Assembly (NCBI RefSeq): GCF_001949145.1
Contig: NW_019091465.1
Span: 1,434,294 to 1,498,293, forward strand
DNA length: 64,000 nt
Reading direction: 5' to 3'
Source: Acanthaster planci
Lineage: Eukaryota; Echinodermata; Asteroidea; Valvatida; Acanthasteridae
Positions 63,101 to 64,000 of this stretch are shown piece after piece. The position numbers and the translations under genes were made by a program. The notes under the pieces are model-generated. The model had not been told where the DNA came from and did not search any database. It was given only the letters and a program-made list of their open reading frames with translations. The number at the start of each line of letters is the position of its first letter. Position 1 is the first letter of the stretch.

Positions 63101-63184
63101 TTGTTGATGTGCTCCAGGGCCCCCGTCACCATGGTGTGCTCCTCCTGGATCTTCTGCTGCCGCTGGTGGTACATGGACAGGAAC
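28161..63184 (-). CDS. DNHD1: Divergent dynein heavy chain, DNHD1-like; 3' part of gene, 30 exons, 5' end outside window
   Basis: Exons on the minus strand, 5' to 3': 63184-63028, 62302-62198, 61563-61389, 60968-60902, 60494-60327, 58883-58769, 58441-58316, 56956-56737, 56305-55982, 55422-55213, 54360-54210, 48461-48313, 47792-47536, 46700-46596, 46187-45963, 44974-44812, 44146-43948, 43551-43442, 42417-42178, 41264-40939, 40338-40158, 39572-39354, 38346-38087, 37529-37276, 36628-36343, 35582-35381, 33614-33415, 32926-32787, 32312-32038, 30127-28161. All 29 introns are GT-AG with compatible phases; total 7,576 nt gives 2,524 residues plus stop. Residue numbers below count from the first whole codon in the window. 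Order: stalk coiled coil 1 (1-105), microtubule-binding head (110-220), coiled coil 2 (224-304), AAA5 (305-780), AAA6 region (780-1330), C-terminal domain (1330-1869), disordered tail (1870-2524). Family landmarks survive only in altered form (LRPDR kept; LGDGAE for LGQGQ; IEDLHLA for LQNCHLA; WLTSEP kept). That divergence is why I prefer DNHD1 to an axonemal DNAH or cytoplasmic DYNC chain. Dynein membership is near certain; the DNHD1 name is inference. Confidence 0.8.
30463..30869. mobile_element. piggyBac-type TTAA MITE, family A copy 2 (inverted relative to copy 1)
   Basis: It starts TTAACACTAAAGGAGCCGCC and ends AATAACCCGACTCTTTGAAGG then TTAA. The interior matches the reverse complement of 12610-13029, with good agreement across GAGACAGGTCAGC and TGCACCTTTTCCGCTGCCATG. 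It lies in the last intron of the dynein-like gene. Confidence 0.78.
32038..32312 (-). CDS. Dynein-like exon 29: end of the dynein fold
   Basis: Residues 1778-1869. MPSIYIRPVRLGGSS, KYSCPVFMNRSRQVAAFTLE and DDWIMAGAALVLDPG match the family's closing LPxIxLxPV, YxCPVYKTxxR and WIxRGVALLCQLD. Motor dyneins stop here. This exon instead has no stop and ends at a strong donor, CAG|GTGGGT, in phase 1. About 28 residues of Ser/Pro-rich loop lie between the first two motifs. Confidence 0.93.
32787..32926 (-). CDS. Dynein-like exon 28: C-terminal domain, GLFLEGARWD motif
   Basis: Residues 1732-1778. HEGGMYLRGVYLEGASWDLD closely matches canonical DGVYVxGLFLEGARWDxxxG. Acceptor CCACAG, donor GTAAGA, leaving in phase 2. 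Confidence 0.94.
33415..33614 (-). CDS. Dynein-like exon 27: C-terminal domain, WLSGFFxPxxFLTA motif
   Basis: Residues 1665-1731. FSQLRTWIKEGKVPSS and SVWMGGLANPTAVITALRQE match canonical RxxxFxxWxxxGxPxxFWLSGFFxPQAFLTAxxQ. Acceptor TCCCAG, donor GTAGGC, phase 0. Confidence 0.93.
34196..34323. mobile_element. MITE of 128 bp with TA-type ends
   Basis: TATAGAGGCTTTGCGTGGTA is inverted against TGCCATGCAAAGCCCCTATA, and arms continue as GCCATCTTACAGGACAGTTC / GAACTGCCCTGCAAGATGGC. Nearly the whole element folds into one hairpin around a short loop. The TATA at the ends would suit a TA-duplicating Tc1/mariner-type mobiliser; that is inference. Confidence 0.8.
35096..35286. mobile_element. piggyBac-type TTAA MITE, family B copy 1
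   Basis: It begins TTAACCCCTTCGC and ends GCGAAGGGGTTAA, a perfect 13-bp inverted repeat that includes the TTAA target. The interior, with CTGCTGGGCTGTGGTATGCC, recurs inverted at 41641-41829. 191 bp. Confidence 0.88.
35381..35582 (-). CDS. Dynein-like exon 26: C-terminal domain, QExxRFNxLL motif
   Basis: Residues 1598-1664. With the Gln at the end of exon 25 it reads QECHWFNSLLCHVRQMLHDL, matching canonical QExxRFNxLLxxIRxSLxxL. ELVPVTWVHPNRQPLGHTL matches VPxxWxxxxYPSLKPLxxW. Donor GTAGGT, phase 1. Confidence 0.93.
36210..36290. repeat. Tandem duplication of about 40 bp
   Basis: GTTAACTTCCGACTGCACTG with the following TGTTGTACTCTGGTCTT is repeated immediately with two or three substitutions. 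It lies just downstream of exon 25. Confidence 0.85.
36343..36628 (-). CDS. Dynein-like exon 25: C-terminal domain
   Basis: Residues 1502-1597. KERYTFPYHAPSLMSLLSV followed by AEMPQSIGYVLLQ fits the YxxPxxxxxxxYxxYIxxLPxxxxPxxFGLHxNA region in spacing but not in detail. Acceptor TTCCAG, donor GTTAGT. The open frame continues upstream into the intron; that extension is not coding. Confidence 0.88.
36973..37035. mobile_element. Truncated MITE arm, same family as 52921-53175
   Basis: CATGAGGTTGGGGCACAATT, TGTGATGGTGTCCTTGTTAC and ATGGGTAACTTTTA are nearly identical to the left arm of the 52.9-kb element. No right arm is visible downstream, so this is a fragment. Confidence 0.75.
37276..37529 (-). 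CDS. Dynein-like exon 24: C-terminal domain, YGGxVTDxxDRR region
   Basis: Residues 1418-1502. VVYGNTLTSAWDRLYLSAL aligns with canonical VxYGGRVTDxWDRRLLxxxL. A Pro-rich loop (GGVPLPTPPANVDP) follows. Donor GTGAGT after AA, leaving in phase 2. Confidence 0.92.
37590..37765. repeat. Minisatellite of AAGTCAATCACAAGTC-type units
   Basis: AAGTCAATCACAAG, GGTCAATCATAAGTC and CAAGTCAGTTAC variants repeat with a period near 33-35 bp over about 175 bp. It is in the intron just upstream of exon 24. Confidence 0.8.
38087..38346 (-). CDS. Dynein-like exon 23: C-terminal domain, FHAxxxER region
   Basis: Residues 1331-1417. SCVIHGVLSARQMFGTRGLS followed by RWYAFSTVQPNHAV aligns with canonical xCxFHAxxxERRKFGxLGWNxxYxFNxxDL. 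His of FHA is kept. Acceptor TGTCAG, donor GTGGGT. Confidence 0.91.
38612..38686. repeat. Dispersed repeat, copy 1 of a close pair (second at 39713-39783)
   Basis: TTTTCACTTTGTCATC, AAGCTCAGAAGACAA and CAGAGCGATACTA occur in the same order here and about 1.1 kb away across exon 22. The pair lies in two neighbouring introns in the same orientation. Confidence 0.75.
39354..39572 (-). CDS. Dynein-like exon 22: AAA6, FRLWLTSEP motif
   Basis: Residues 1258-1330. SRFCVWLTSEPSSKLSDALL then QSLRVVCWDNL match canonical FRLWLTSEPxxxFPVxLLQxSLKxTxEPPxGxKxNL; the EPPxG is lost. The exon ends with a polar stretch and SSLDDLLKI. Donor GTAAGC, phase 1. Confidence 0.92.
39713..39783. repeat. Dispersed repeat, copy 2 of a close pair
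   Basis: Same ordered motifs as 38612-38686, with a T-run expanded to nine in this copy. Confidence 0.75.
40158..40338 (-). CDS. Dynein-like exon 21: AAA6 core strands
   Basis: Residues 1198-1257. FNCITLGDGAESGVNIAID replaces canonical FxxISLGQGQExxAxxxI, and HDGWLVIEDLHLASDNLLAG replaces GxWVxLQNCHLAxxWMxxL. Position and spacing are kept while the polar signature residues differ, as expected for a non-canonical chain. Confidence 0.92.
40939..41264 (-). CDS. Dynein-like exon 20: AAA6, LRPDR motif
   Basis: Residues 1089-1197. FHQLILLRLLRPDRFPAAVA keeps the invariant LLRxLRPDR. LGVLVLLPPTPAFGN stands where motor dyneins have PxxFxLSPGxDP, so that loop has lost its usual residues. KPVDVLKTIAQ is the xxxxLxxLA helix that follows. 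Donor GTACAG, phase 0. Confidence 0.93.
41641..41829. mobile_element. piggyBac-type TTAA MITE, family B copy 2 (inverted)
   Basis: TTAACCCCTTCGC to GTGAAGGGGTTAA, 189 bp. The reverse complement aligns end to end with the 35.1-kb copy (GGCATACCACAGCCCAGCAG here). Both sit in introns of the same gene. Confidence 0.88.
42178..42417 (-). CDS. Dynein-like exon 19: AAA6-associated
   Basis: Residues 1009-1088. NFLTPDQWEDLMAVSVLPGP corresponds to canonical WLxxxxWxxLxxLSxLxxF, and DWEAWYKTTNPEEEPLP to WxxWxxxxxPExxxLP. Acceptor ATGCAG, donor GTCAGT, phase 1 at both ends. Confidence 0.9.
43442..43551 (-). CDS. Dynein-like exon 18: (G)LFExHKLLF-like helix
   Basis: Residues 972-1008. SLYEEHRLLFASMLCLNI matches canonical GLFExHKLLFSFLLxLKI, a signature found only in dynein heavy chains. 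Donor GTTTGT is weak but the phase (1) continues perfectly into exon 19. Confidence 0.92.
43948..44146 (-). CDS. Dynein-like exon 17: linker and start of AAA6-associated helices
   Basis: Residues 906-972. A polar, Pro-rich first half is followed by LSANQVKQLVDCLTQTVFQN, which fits the helix before the canonical VxRGLFExHKLLF motif. Donor GTGAGT, leaving in phase 2. Confidence 0.82.
44812..44974 (-). CDS. Dynein-like exon 16: Ser/Thr/Pro-rich linker
   Basis: Residues 852-905, DIDNTTEAGSHVSPVRPTG and onward, low complexity and polar. It has no match to typical dyneins. It is kept because acceptor (ATCCAAG), donor (GTGAGC) and phases (0 in, 1 out) fit both neighbours; skipping it would break the frame between exons 15 and 17. 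Confidence 0.72.
45290..45390 (-). mobile_element. Penelope-like element terminal fragment with hammerhead-type motif
   Basis: The minus strand reads CTGATGA (45374-45368), then GAGCA and UGUUC arms around a loop, then GAAACGTC. CUGAUGA ... GAAAC ... GUC is the conserved core order of hammerhead ribozymes found in Penelope-like retroelement ends. One extra C sits between CUGAUGA and the helix, so activity is doubtful. A following hairpin, GGTTCTTTTCAGAACC, is also typical of these ends as I recall them. Confidence 0.5.
45963..46187 (-). CDS. Dynein-like exon 15: region before AAA6
   Basis: Residues 777-851. LLPVAKRGAMLFSVVSSLVG and EYQFSLPFFLWMF match canonical YxPVAxRGSxLYFxIxxL and MYQFSLxxFxxLF. 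The end (GEDQAEEEDDDQGE) is an extra acidic stretch. Acceptor TATCAG, donor GTGAGT. Confidence 0.92.
46596..46700 (-). CDS. Dynein-like exon 14: helical linker before AAA6
   Basis: Residues 742-776. VLEEQLLQTLEGEVGSGDIT followed by YVSAIVDNKEQ corresponds to canonical LxxLEDxILxxLxxxxGxxLxDxxLIxxLxxSK. 105 nt, phase 0 at both ends, donor GTGAGG. Confidence 0.86.
46806..46982. mobile_element. MITE, GTGTTGTATTCGAGTCCAT family, copy 1
   Basis: GGCAGTGTTGTATTCGAGTC on the left pairs with GACTCGAATACAACACTGCC on the right, a 20-bp perfect inverted repeat. The interior contains GACAAAAGCATTCTTTTGTC, itself palindromic. About 177 bp. Confidence 0.88.
47299..47466. mobile_element. MITE, GTGTTGTATTCGAGTCCAT family, copy 2
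   Basis: CCGGTGTTGTAGTCGAGACC on the left pairs with GGTCTTGACTACAACACTGG on the right, and the interior GACAAAAGCATTCCTTTGTC is shared with copy 1. It lies about 320 bp from copy 1 in the intron between exons 13 and 14. Confidence 0.85.
47536..47792 (-). CDS. Dynein-like exon 13: AAA5 to AAA6 transition
   Basis: Residues 656-741. LLAHQDFRVSMTTSLPRPTL matches canonical DFRLYLTTKLxNPHY, and LVNYSPSPEGLREELLG matches INFxVTxxGLEDQLL. The exon is unusually GC-rich compared with its introns. Acceptor AATCAG, donor GTAGGC. Confidence 0.92.
48313..48461 (-). CDS. Dynein-like exon 12: AAA5
   Basis: Residues 606-655. RFDPSIVVQVEKAILSGLP then LLLVNCDERLDSMVMPLI aligns with canonical FLxxLExAIxxGxPLLLENxxExLDPxLxPLL. 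The join across the long intron restores an Arg codon in frame. Donor GTACAG, phase 1. Confidence 0.92.
48663..49468. mobile_element. Probable third copy of the GTGTTGTATTCGAGTCCAT MITE, split by another insertion
   Basis: TGTTGTCGTTGAGTCCATCA at the left and GGACTTATGACAGTTTCAAC at the right resemble the arms of the two copies above but are 800 bp apart. CCTTTGTCACTGTTTGTGAG near 49240 is the shared interior. The element at 48914-49213 lies between them. Confidence 0.5.
48914..49213. mobile_element. MITE of about 300 bp, AGATCGTAnAGCGCC ends, apparently nested
   Basis: AGATCGTACAGCGCCGAAGG then GCGCAAGATGG on the left pairs with GCCATCTTGCGC...GGCGCTATACGATCT on the right. Inner arms ATTTGAGCAAGCGATACGCC and GGTGTATCGCTTGCTCAAAG are also inverted. 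No coding content. Confidence 0.8.
49715..49800 (+). repeat. tRNA-like SINE fragment in intron
   Basis: Plus strand GGTTGTGGGTTAGATCCTAC resembles a degraded B-box about 30 nt downstream of an A-box-like stretch. A similar plus-strand B-box, GGGTTCGATTCC, occurs at 36719-36730. Both are too degenerate for tRNA genes. Confidence 0.35.
51041..51070. other. Perfect 11-bp hairpin in intron
   Basis: GTTGTGGGGAC, an 8-base loop, then GTCCCCACAAC. The motif GTCCCCACAA recurs at about 51082 and 51111, so the hairpin is part of a small GTCCCCACAA-rich patch. No function is evident. Confidence 0.7.
52921..53175. mobile_element. MITE of 255 bp, GAGGTTGGGGCACAATTTGTG family
   Basis: GAGGTTGGGGCACAATTTGT, continuing GATGGTGTCC, at the left is inverted against GGACACCGTCACAAATTGTG, continuing CCCCAACCTC, at the right. 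Outer ends GGGTCGTTCC / GGAATAACCC also pair loosely. A one-ended copy of the same arm lies at 36973-37035. Confidence 0.85.
53377..53536. mobile_element. MITE, CCAGAGCTGT family, intact copy with TACT target duplication
   Basis: It begins ACCAGAGCTGT and ends ACAGCTCTGGT, perfectly inverted. Longer imperfect inverted arms run inward to GACCAAAATGG and CCATTTTGGTTCC. TACT flanks both sides (53373-53376 and 53537-53540). It is 160 bp and non-coding, and lies in the long intron upstream of exon 12. Confidence 0.85.
53708..53842. repeat. Tandem duplication of about 64 bp
   Basis: GGGCATTCCATCAATCACCC, then a shared CACAAACAGCAT-type middle and TCTGCCAACAA, occurs twice in succession, starting near 53715 and 53777. 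Non-coding, in the long intron upstream of exon 12. Confidence 0.82.
54210..54360 (-). CDS. Dynein-like exon 11: AAA5 core strand
   Basis: Residues 556-606. RPPFLIDPHMAGVRWLRRM is a close match to the canonical RxPLMIDPQxQAxxWIK segment, one of the best landmarks in the gene. Acceptor TTTCCAG, donor GTAAAA, leaving in phase 2 into a 5.7-kb intron. Confidence 0.93.
55213..55422 (-). CDS. Dynein-like exon 10: AAA5
   Basis: Residues 486-555. The N-terminal part is a further polar linker. ISSSDFGRYVQALVKLLVG and LQEWMTR then resume helical AAA5 sequence. Acceptor CCCTCAG, donor GTGAGG, phase 1 in and out. Confidence 0.84.
55982..56305 (-). CDS. Dynein-like exon 9: AAA5 with acidic, Gln-rich insert
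   Basis: Residues 378-485. It starts WIVEWAIHTNRTRSN, equivalent to the WxxxGLPxD region that follows the AAA5 start. It then runs into about 90 residues rich in Glu, Gln and Asp with a QQQQQ run and several EEE runs. The acceptor lies in a C-rich tract (CCCCCCCAG), the donor is GTAAAG, and the exon is phase 1 in and out. The insert has no counterpart in typical dynein chains. Confidence 0.85.
56737..56956 (-). CDS. Dynein-like exon 8: start of AAA5
   Basis: Residues 305-378. IPGAVAMAAAFASYLGAYDP aligns with the family's VGDxLLxAAxxxYxGPF, so AAA5 begins here. The family's GD has become GA. Acceptor TTTGTAG, donor GTAGGA, leaving in phase 1. Confidence 0.9.
56981..57299. mobile_element. piggyBac-type TTAA MITE, family C
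   Basis: It begins TTAACCACTTGCTGCCGGG and ends CCCGGCAGAAAGTGGTTAA, inverted over 19 bp with one mismatch. 319 bp, starting only 25 bp upstream of the exon 8 acceptor (56956), so it forms the 3' end of that intron. Confidence 0.85.
57360..57545. repeat. Dispersed repeat, copy 2 (pairs with 14950-15145)
   Basis: TTGACCAAGAGAGGGCATTA, TAGCAATGGGGGCTCCTTTGG, TTGCTACCAACAGAATGAAT and CAATGACAGGGTGCTTCTG match the 15-kb copy at roughly 75-80 percent by eye. Intronic. Confidence 0.75.
58316..58441 (-). CDS. Dynein-like exon 7: stalk coiled coil 2, return to ring
   Basis: Residues 263-304, beginning ALEMRLLDLAQSFEEATVDK and ending NKFRE. It has 42 codons, phase 0 at both ends, and charged, heptad-like sequence. 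It returns the stalk to AAA5. Confidence 0.87.
58769..58883 (-). CDS. Dynein-like exon 6: stalk coiled coil 2, proximal to head
   Basis: Residues 224-262: YHRLMISKVKPLHTKVEE then EAEHRLATLENKKK. Canonical chains read Y.xVxxxVxPKxxxLxxAExxL here, so the returning helix of the stalk is clear. Donor GTCCGT is a weaker GT site but the phase (0) fits exon 7. Confidence 0.88.
59533..60172. repeat. Minisatellite, 101-bp period with 33-34-bp subrepeats
   Basis: GGTAAACTGTGGGGCAAGAT recurs through the block. ATATCAATATG occurs at 59701, 59802 and 59903, an exact 101-bp period, and again at 60072 after an interval containing two extra short subunits (near 60003 and 60037). The block lies in the intron between stalk exons 5 and 6. 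The long open frames across it are artefacts of the repeat. Confidence 0.92.
60327..60494 (-). CDS. Dynein-like exon 5: microtubule-binding head, second half
   Basis: Residues 168-224. FLEELMQFDDSELPESTL matches canonical FLxxLxxFDKDNIPExxL, and AASLCKWVRGVVRY (finished in the next exon) matches the strongly conserved AAxxLCxWVxAMxxY. The acceptor is GGTGAG, with its pyrimidine tract set back by a few bases; the donor is GTAGGA. This is one of the clearest dynein exons in the window. Confidence 0.92.
60902..60968 (-). CDS. Dynein-like exon 4: microtubule-binding head
   Basis: Residues 146-168 (with shared codons), LKSPSSDLTWSKGAKRQ onward. It sits where canonical dyneins have the WDDAKKLLxD segment; a Trp and basic residues remain. 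At 67 nt it is too short to find without the flanking exons, but the phases 1 in and 2 out fit exactly. Confidence 0.82.
61389..61563 (-). CDS. Dynein-like exon 3: end of coiled coil 1 and start of microtubule-binding head
   Basis: Residues 88-145, starting ALPQYTLAHARAVYKTV. ALPQ corresponds to the dynein AxPxL motif at the distal end of coiled coil 1. ELDINSLGELRGMQKPDVDI follows, where canonical chains read DIxEVKSxxxPPxxV. Acceptor ATCACAG, donor GTAAGG; leaves in phase 1. Confidence 0.88.
61725..61800 (-). repeat. tRNA-derived SINE fragment in intron
   Basis: Minus strand B-box GGTTCGAATCCCACC preceded by A-box-like sequence. Related B-box remnants (gggatttgaacc or gggtttgaac type) occur at 56480-56530, 61965-62030 and 62125-62190, suggesting a SINE family on the same strand as the gene. 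Confidence 0.5.
62198..62302 (-). CDS. Dynein-like exon 2: stalk coiled coil 1
   Basis: Residues 53-87, starting GTVKLLSQIGQDKAIAEQQ. This is 35 codons, phase 0 at both ends, acceptor TTACCAG and donor GTACGT. It continues the alpha-helical outgoing strand of the stalk. The surrounding introns carry tRNA-like SINE fragments. Confidence 0.88.
63028..63184 (-). CDS. Dynein-like exon 1 in window: start of stalk coiled coil 1
   Basis: Residues 1-52. Begins FLSMYHQRQQKIQEEH and ends LEERKE. This matches the dynein segment after AAA4 (consensus YLELVxxYKxLLxEK) that opens the antiparallel stalk. The heptad-like E/K/Q/L composition is typical coiled coil. The acceptor is CCGCGCAG and the donor GTAAGT; the exon enters with one base completing an upstream codon and leaves in phase 0. 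Confidence 0.88.
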
Positions 63185-63445
63185 CTGCGCGGCAGGCAGA
63201 AAGGGGTCAGTGAGGGTGAAGATGTGGATTTTAAAAAATCCCAAACTCATTCTCGGGGTCTGTTTGGGCCTGTTTGTTTCTCAATCAGTGGCCCCAATGC
63301 TGGTTTGGTTCATCCTTGGGTGGGTCCTGGCTTCAGTGAACCCACGACGGATTACTGATTATGATCCGGATCTCTGTGAAACAAACAGGCCCTTTATTTC
63401 AAACAGATCTTGATCTAGATCAGTTATCCCCAAACTGGTCGCTCT

Positions 63446-63685
63446 GGGGCCAATTTCACAGAGCTGCTTACGCACAGAATTTGCCTAAGCACAAAAAACC
63501 TTGCTTAATAAACAAAGGTTACCAGCTCACTCTATCTGATTGTCATGCTAACCAAAAGACAGAAAAATACCATTCCAAAACAATATACATTACAAGACGT
63601 TTTGGCTGGTAACCGGATTTGTCAAGCAAGGTTTTTTCATGCTGAAACAAATGTTTCATTTAAGCAGCGCTATGAAATTGGCCCC
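63446..63685. mobile_element. MITE of 240 bp, GGGGCCAATTTCAT family
   Basis: GGGGCCAATTTCACAGAGCT and GCTTA at the left are inverted against TAAGCAGCGCTATGAAATTGG and CCCC at the right. It sits inside a single unit of the 120-bp repeat family (flanks at 63250-63430 and 63690-63775), so it inserted after that unit. I recall near-identical ends as common in echinoderm genomes; this is from memory. Confidence 0.82.
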
Positions 63686-64000
63686 ATTCATCAGGCAGGT
63701 TCTGGTGTCAGTGAACCAATGGATTCGCCCCTGATCACGATCCGAATCCGCATGAAACATACAGTCCCTAGGTAACTGGCTTGACGCATTTACATGGAAT
63801 GCGTCAACGACTGGAAGTGGTGTACTTAGAAATGTTTCATTTTTACAGTCTATTTATAATTTGATGTTTATAGTTATGAATATAAAAGCCAATCTCTCCT
63901 TGTAAAGAACCCTGCCTTTGTCCATTGTCATTCATAAGGGTCGCAGCGCAGGTTAAATTATTTCATTTCAACTTCTGAAAAACATGATTTGCTTTCCAAT

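Noticed and set aside
1-64000. CRISPR array, bacterial operon, rRNA or complete tRNA gene
   Set aside because: Introns, SINEs and repeat content are eukaryotic. Tandem blocks lack unique spacers, and every tRNA-like B-box found lacks a complete cloverleaf.

Overview
This is eukaryotic (animal) genomic DNA. Exons are small and GC-richer than their surroundings, introns run from about 0.2 to 5.7 kb, and the non-coding sequence is packed with short inverted-repeat transposons, tRNA-derived SINE pieces, minisatellites and homopolymer runs. One 30-base assembly gap lies at 8061-8090. The repeat style (piggyBac-type TTAA MITEs, a GGGGCCAATTTCAT... MITE, a Penelope-like terminal fragment, frequent TACATGTA) suggests a marine invertebrate deuterostome, perhaps an echinoderm. 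That placement rests on memory of repeat families, not on a search.

The right half, 28.1-63.2 kb on the minus strand, is the 3' part of one large gene. I reconstructed 30 consecutive exons by matching dynein heavy chain motifs and then checking every splice site. All 29 introns are GT-AG, every junction phase is compatible, and the joined coding sequence is 7,576 nt: one base completing an upstream codon, 2,524 codons and a stop. The product covers the C-terminal half of a dynein heavy chain: stalk coiled coil 1, microtubule-binding head, coiled coil 2, AAA5, AAA6 and the C-terminal domain. The family's landmark motifs are recognisable but heavily altered, which fits the DNHD1 (dynein heavy chain domain-containing protein 1) branch better than an axonemal motor. 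The 5' part of the gene (tail, linker, AAA1-4) lies beyond the right edge.

The most unusual feature is the last exon (28161-30127). Where normal dyneins end, it continues in the correct phase for 655 more residues of low-complexity, Ser/Arg/Gln/Asn- and Asp/Glu-rich sequence. The same protein also carries an acidic, Gln-rich insert in AAA5 (exon 9) and a Ser/Thr/Pro-rich linker (exons 16-17).

The left part, 1-28 kb, has no gene I can recognise. It holds a 120-bp tandem repeat array (3.05-3.54 kb), several MITEs, SINE-like pieces, and two orphan open stretches on the plus strand that look like exons (10193-10393, with an in-frame TGA, and 17683-17867). I cannot assign either. A CCAAT/TATA cluster near 10.75 kb could be a minus-strand promoter.

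The introns of the dynein-like gene are a dense record of transposition. They hold at least four TTAA-flanked piggyBac-type MITEs, a MITE with a clean TACT duplication, two adjacent related MITEs with a third apparently split by another, a Penelope-like hammerhead-type motif, and a 101-bp minisatellite between two stalk exons.
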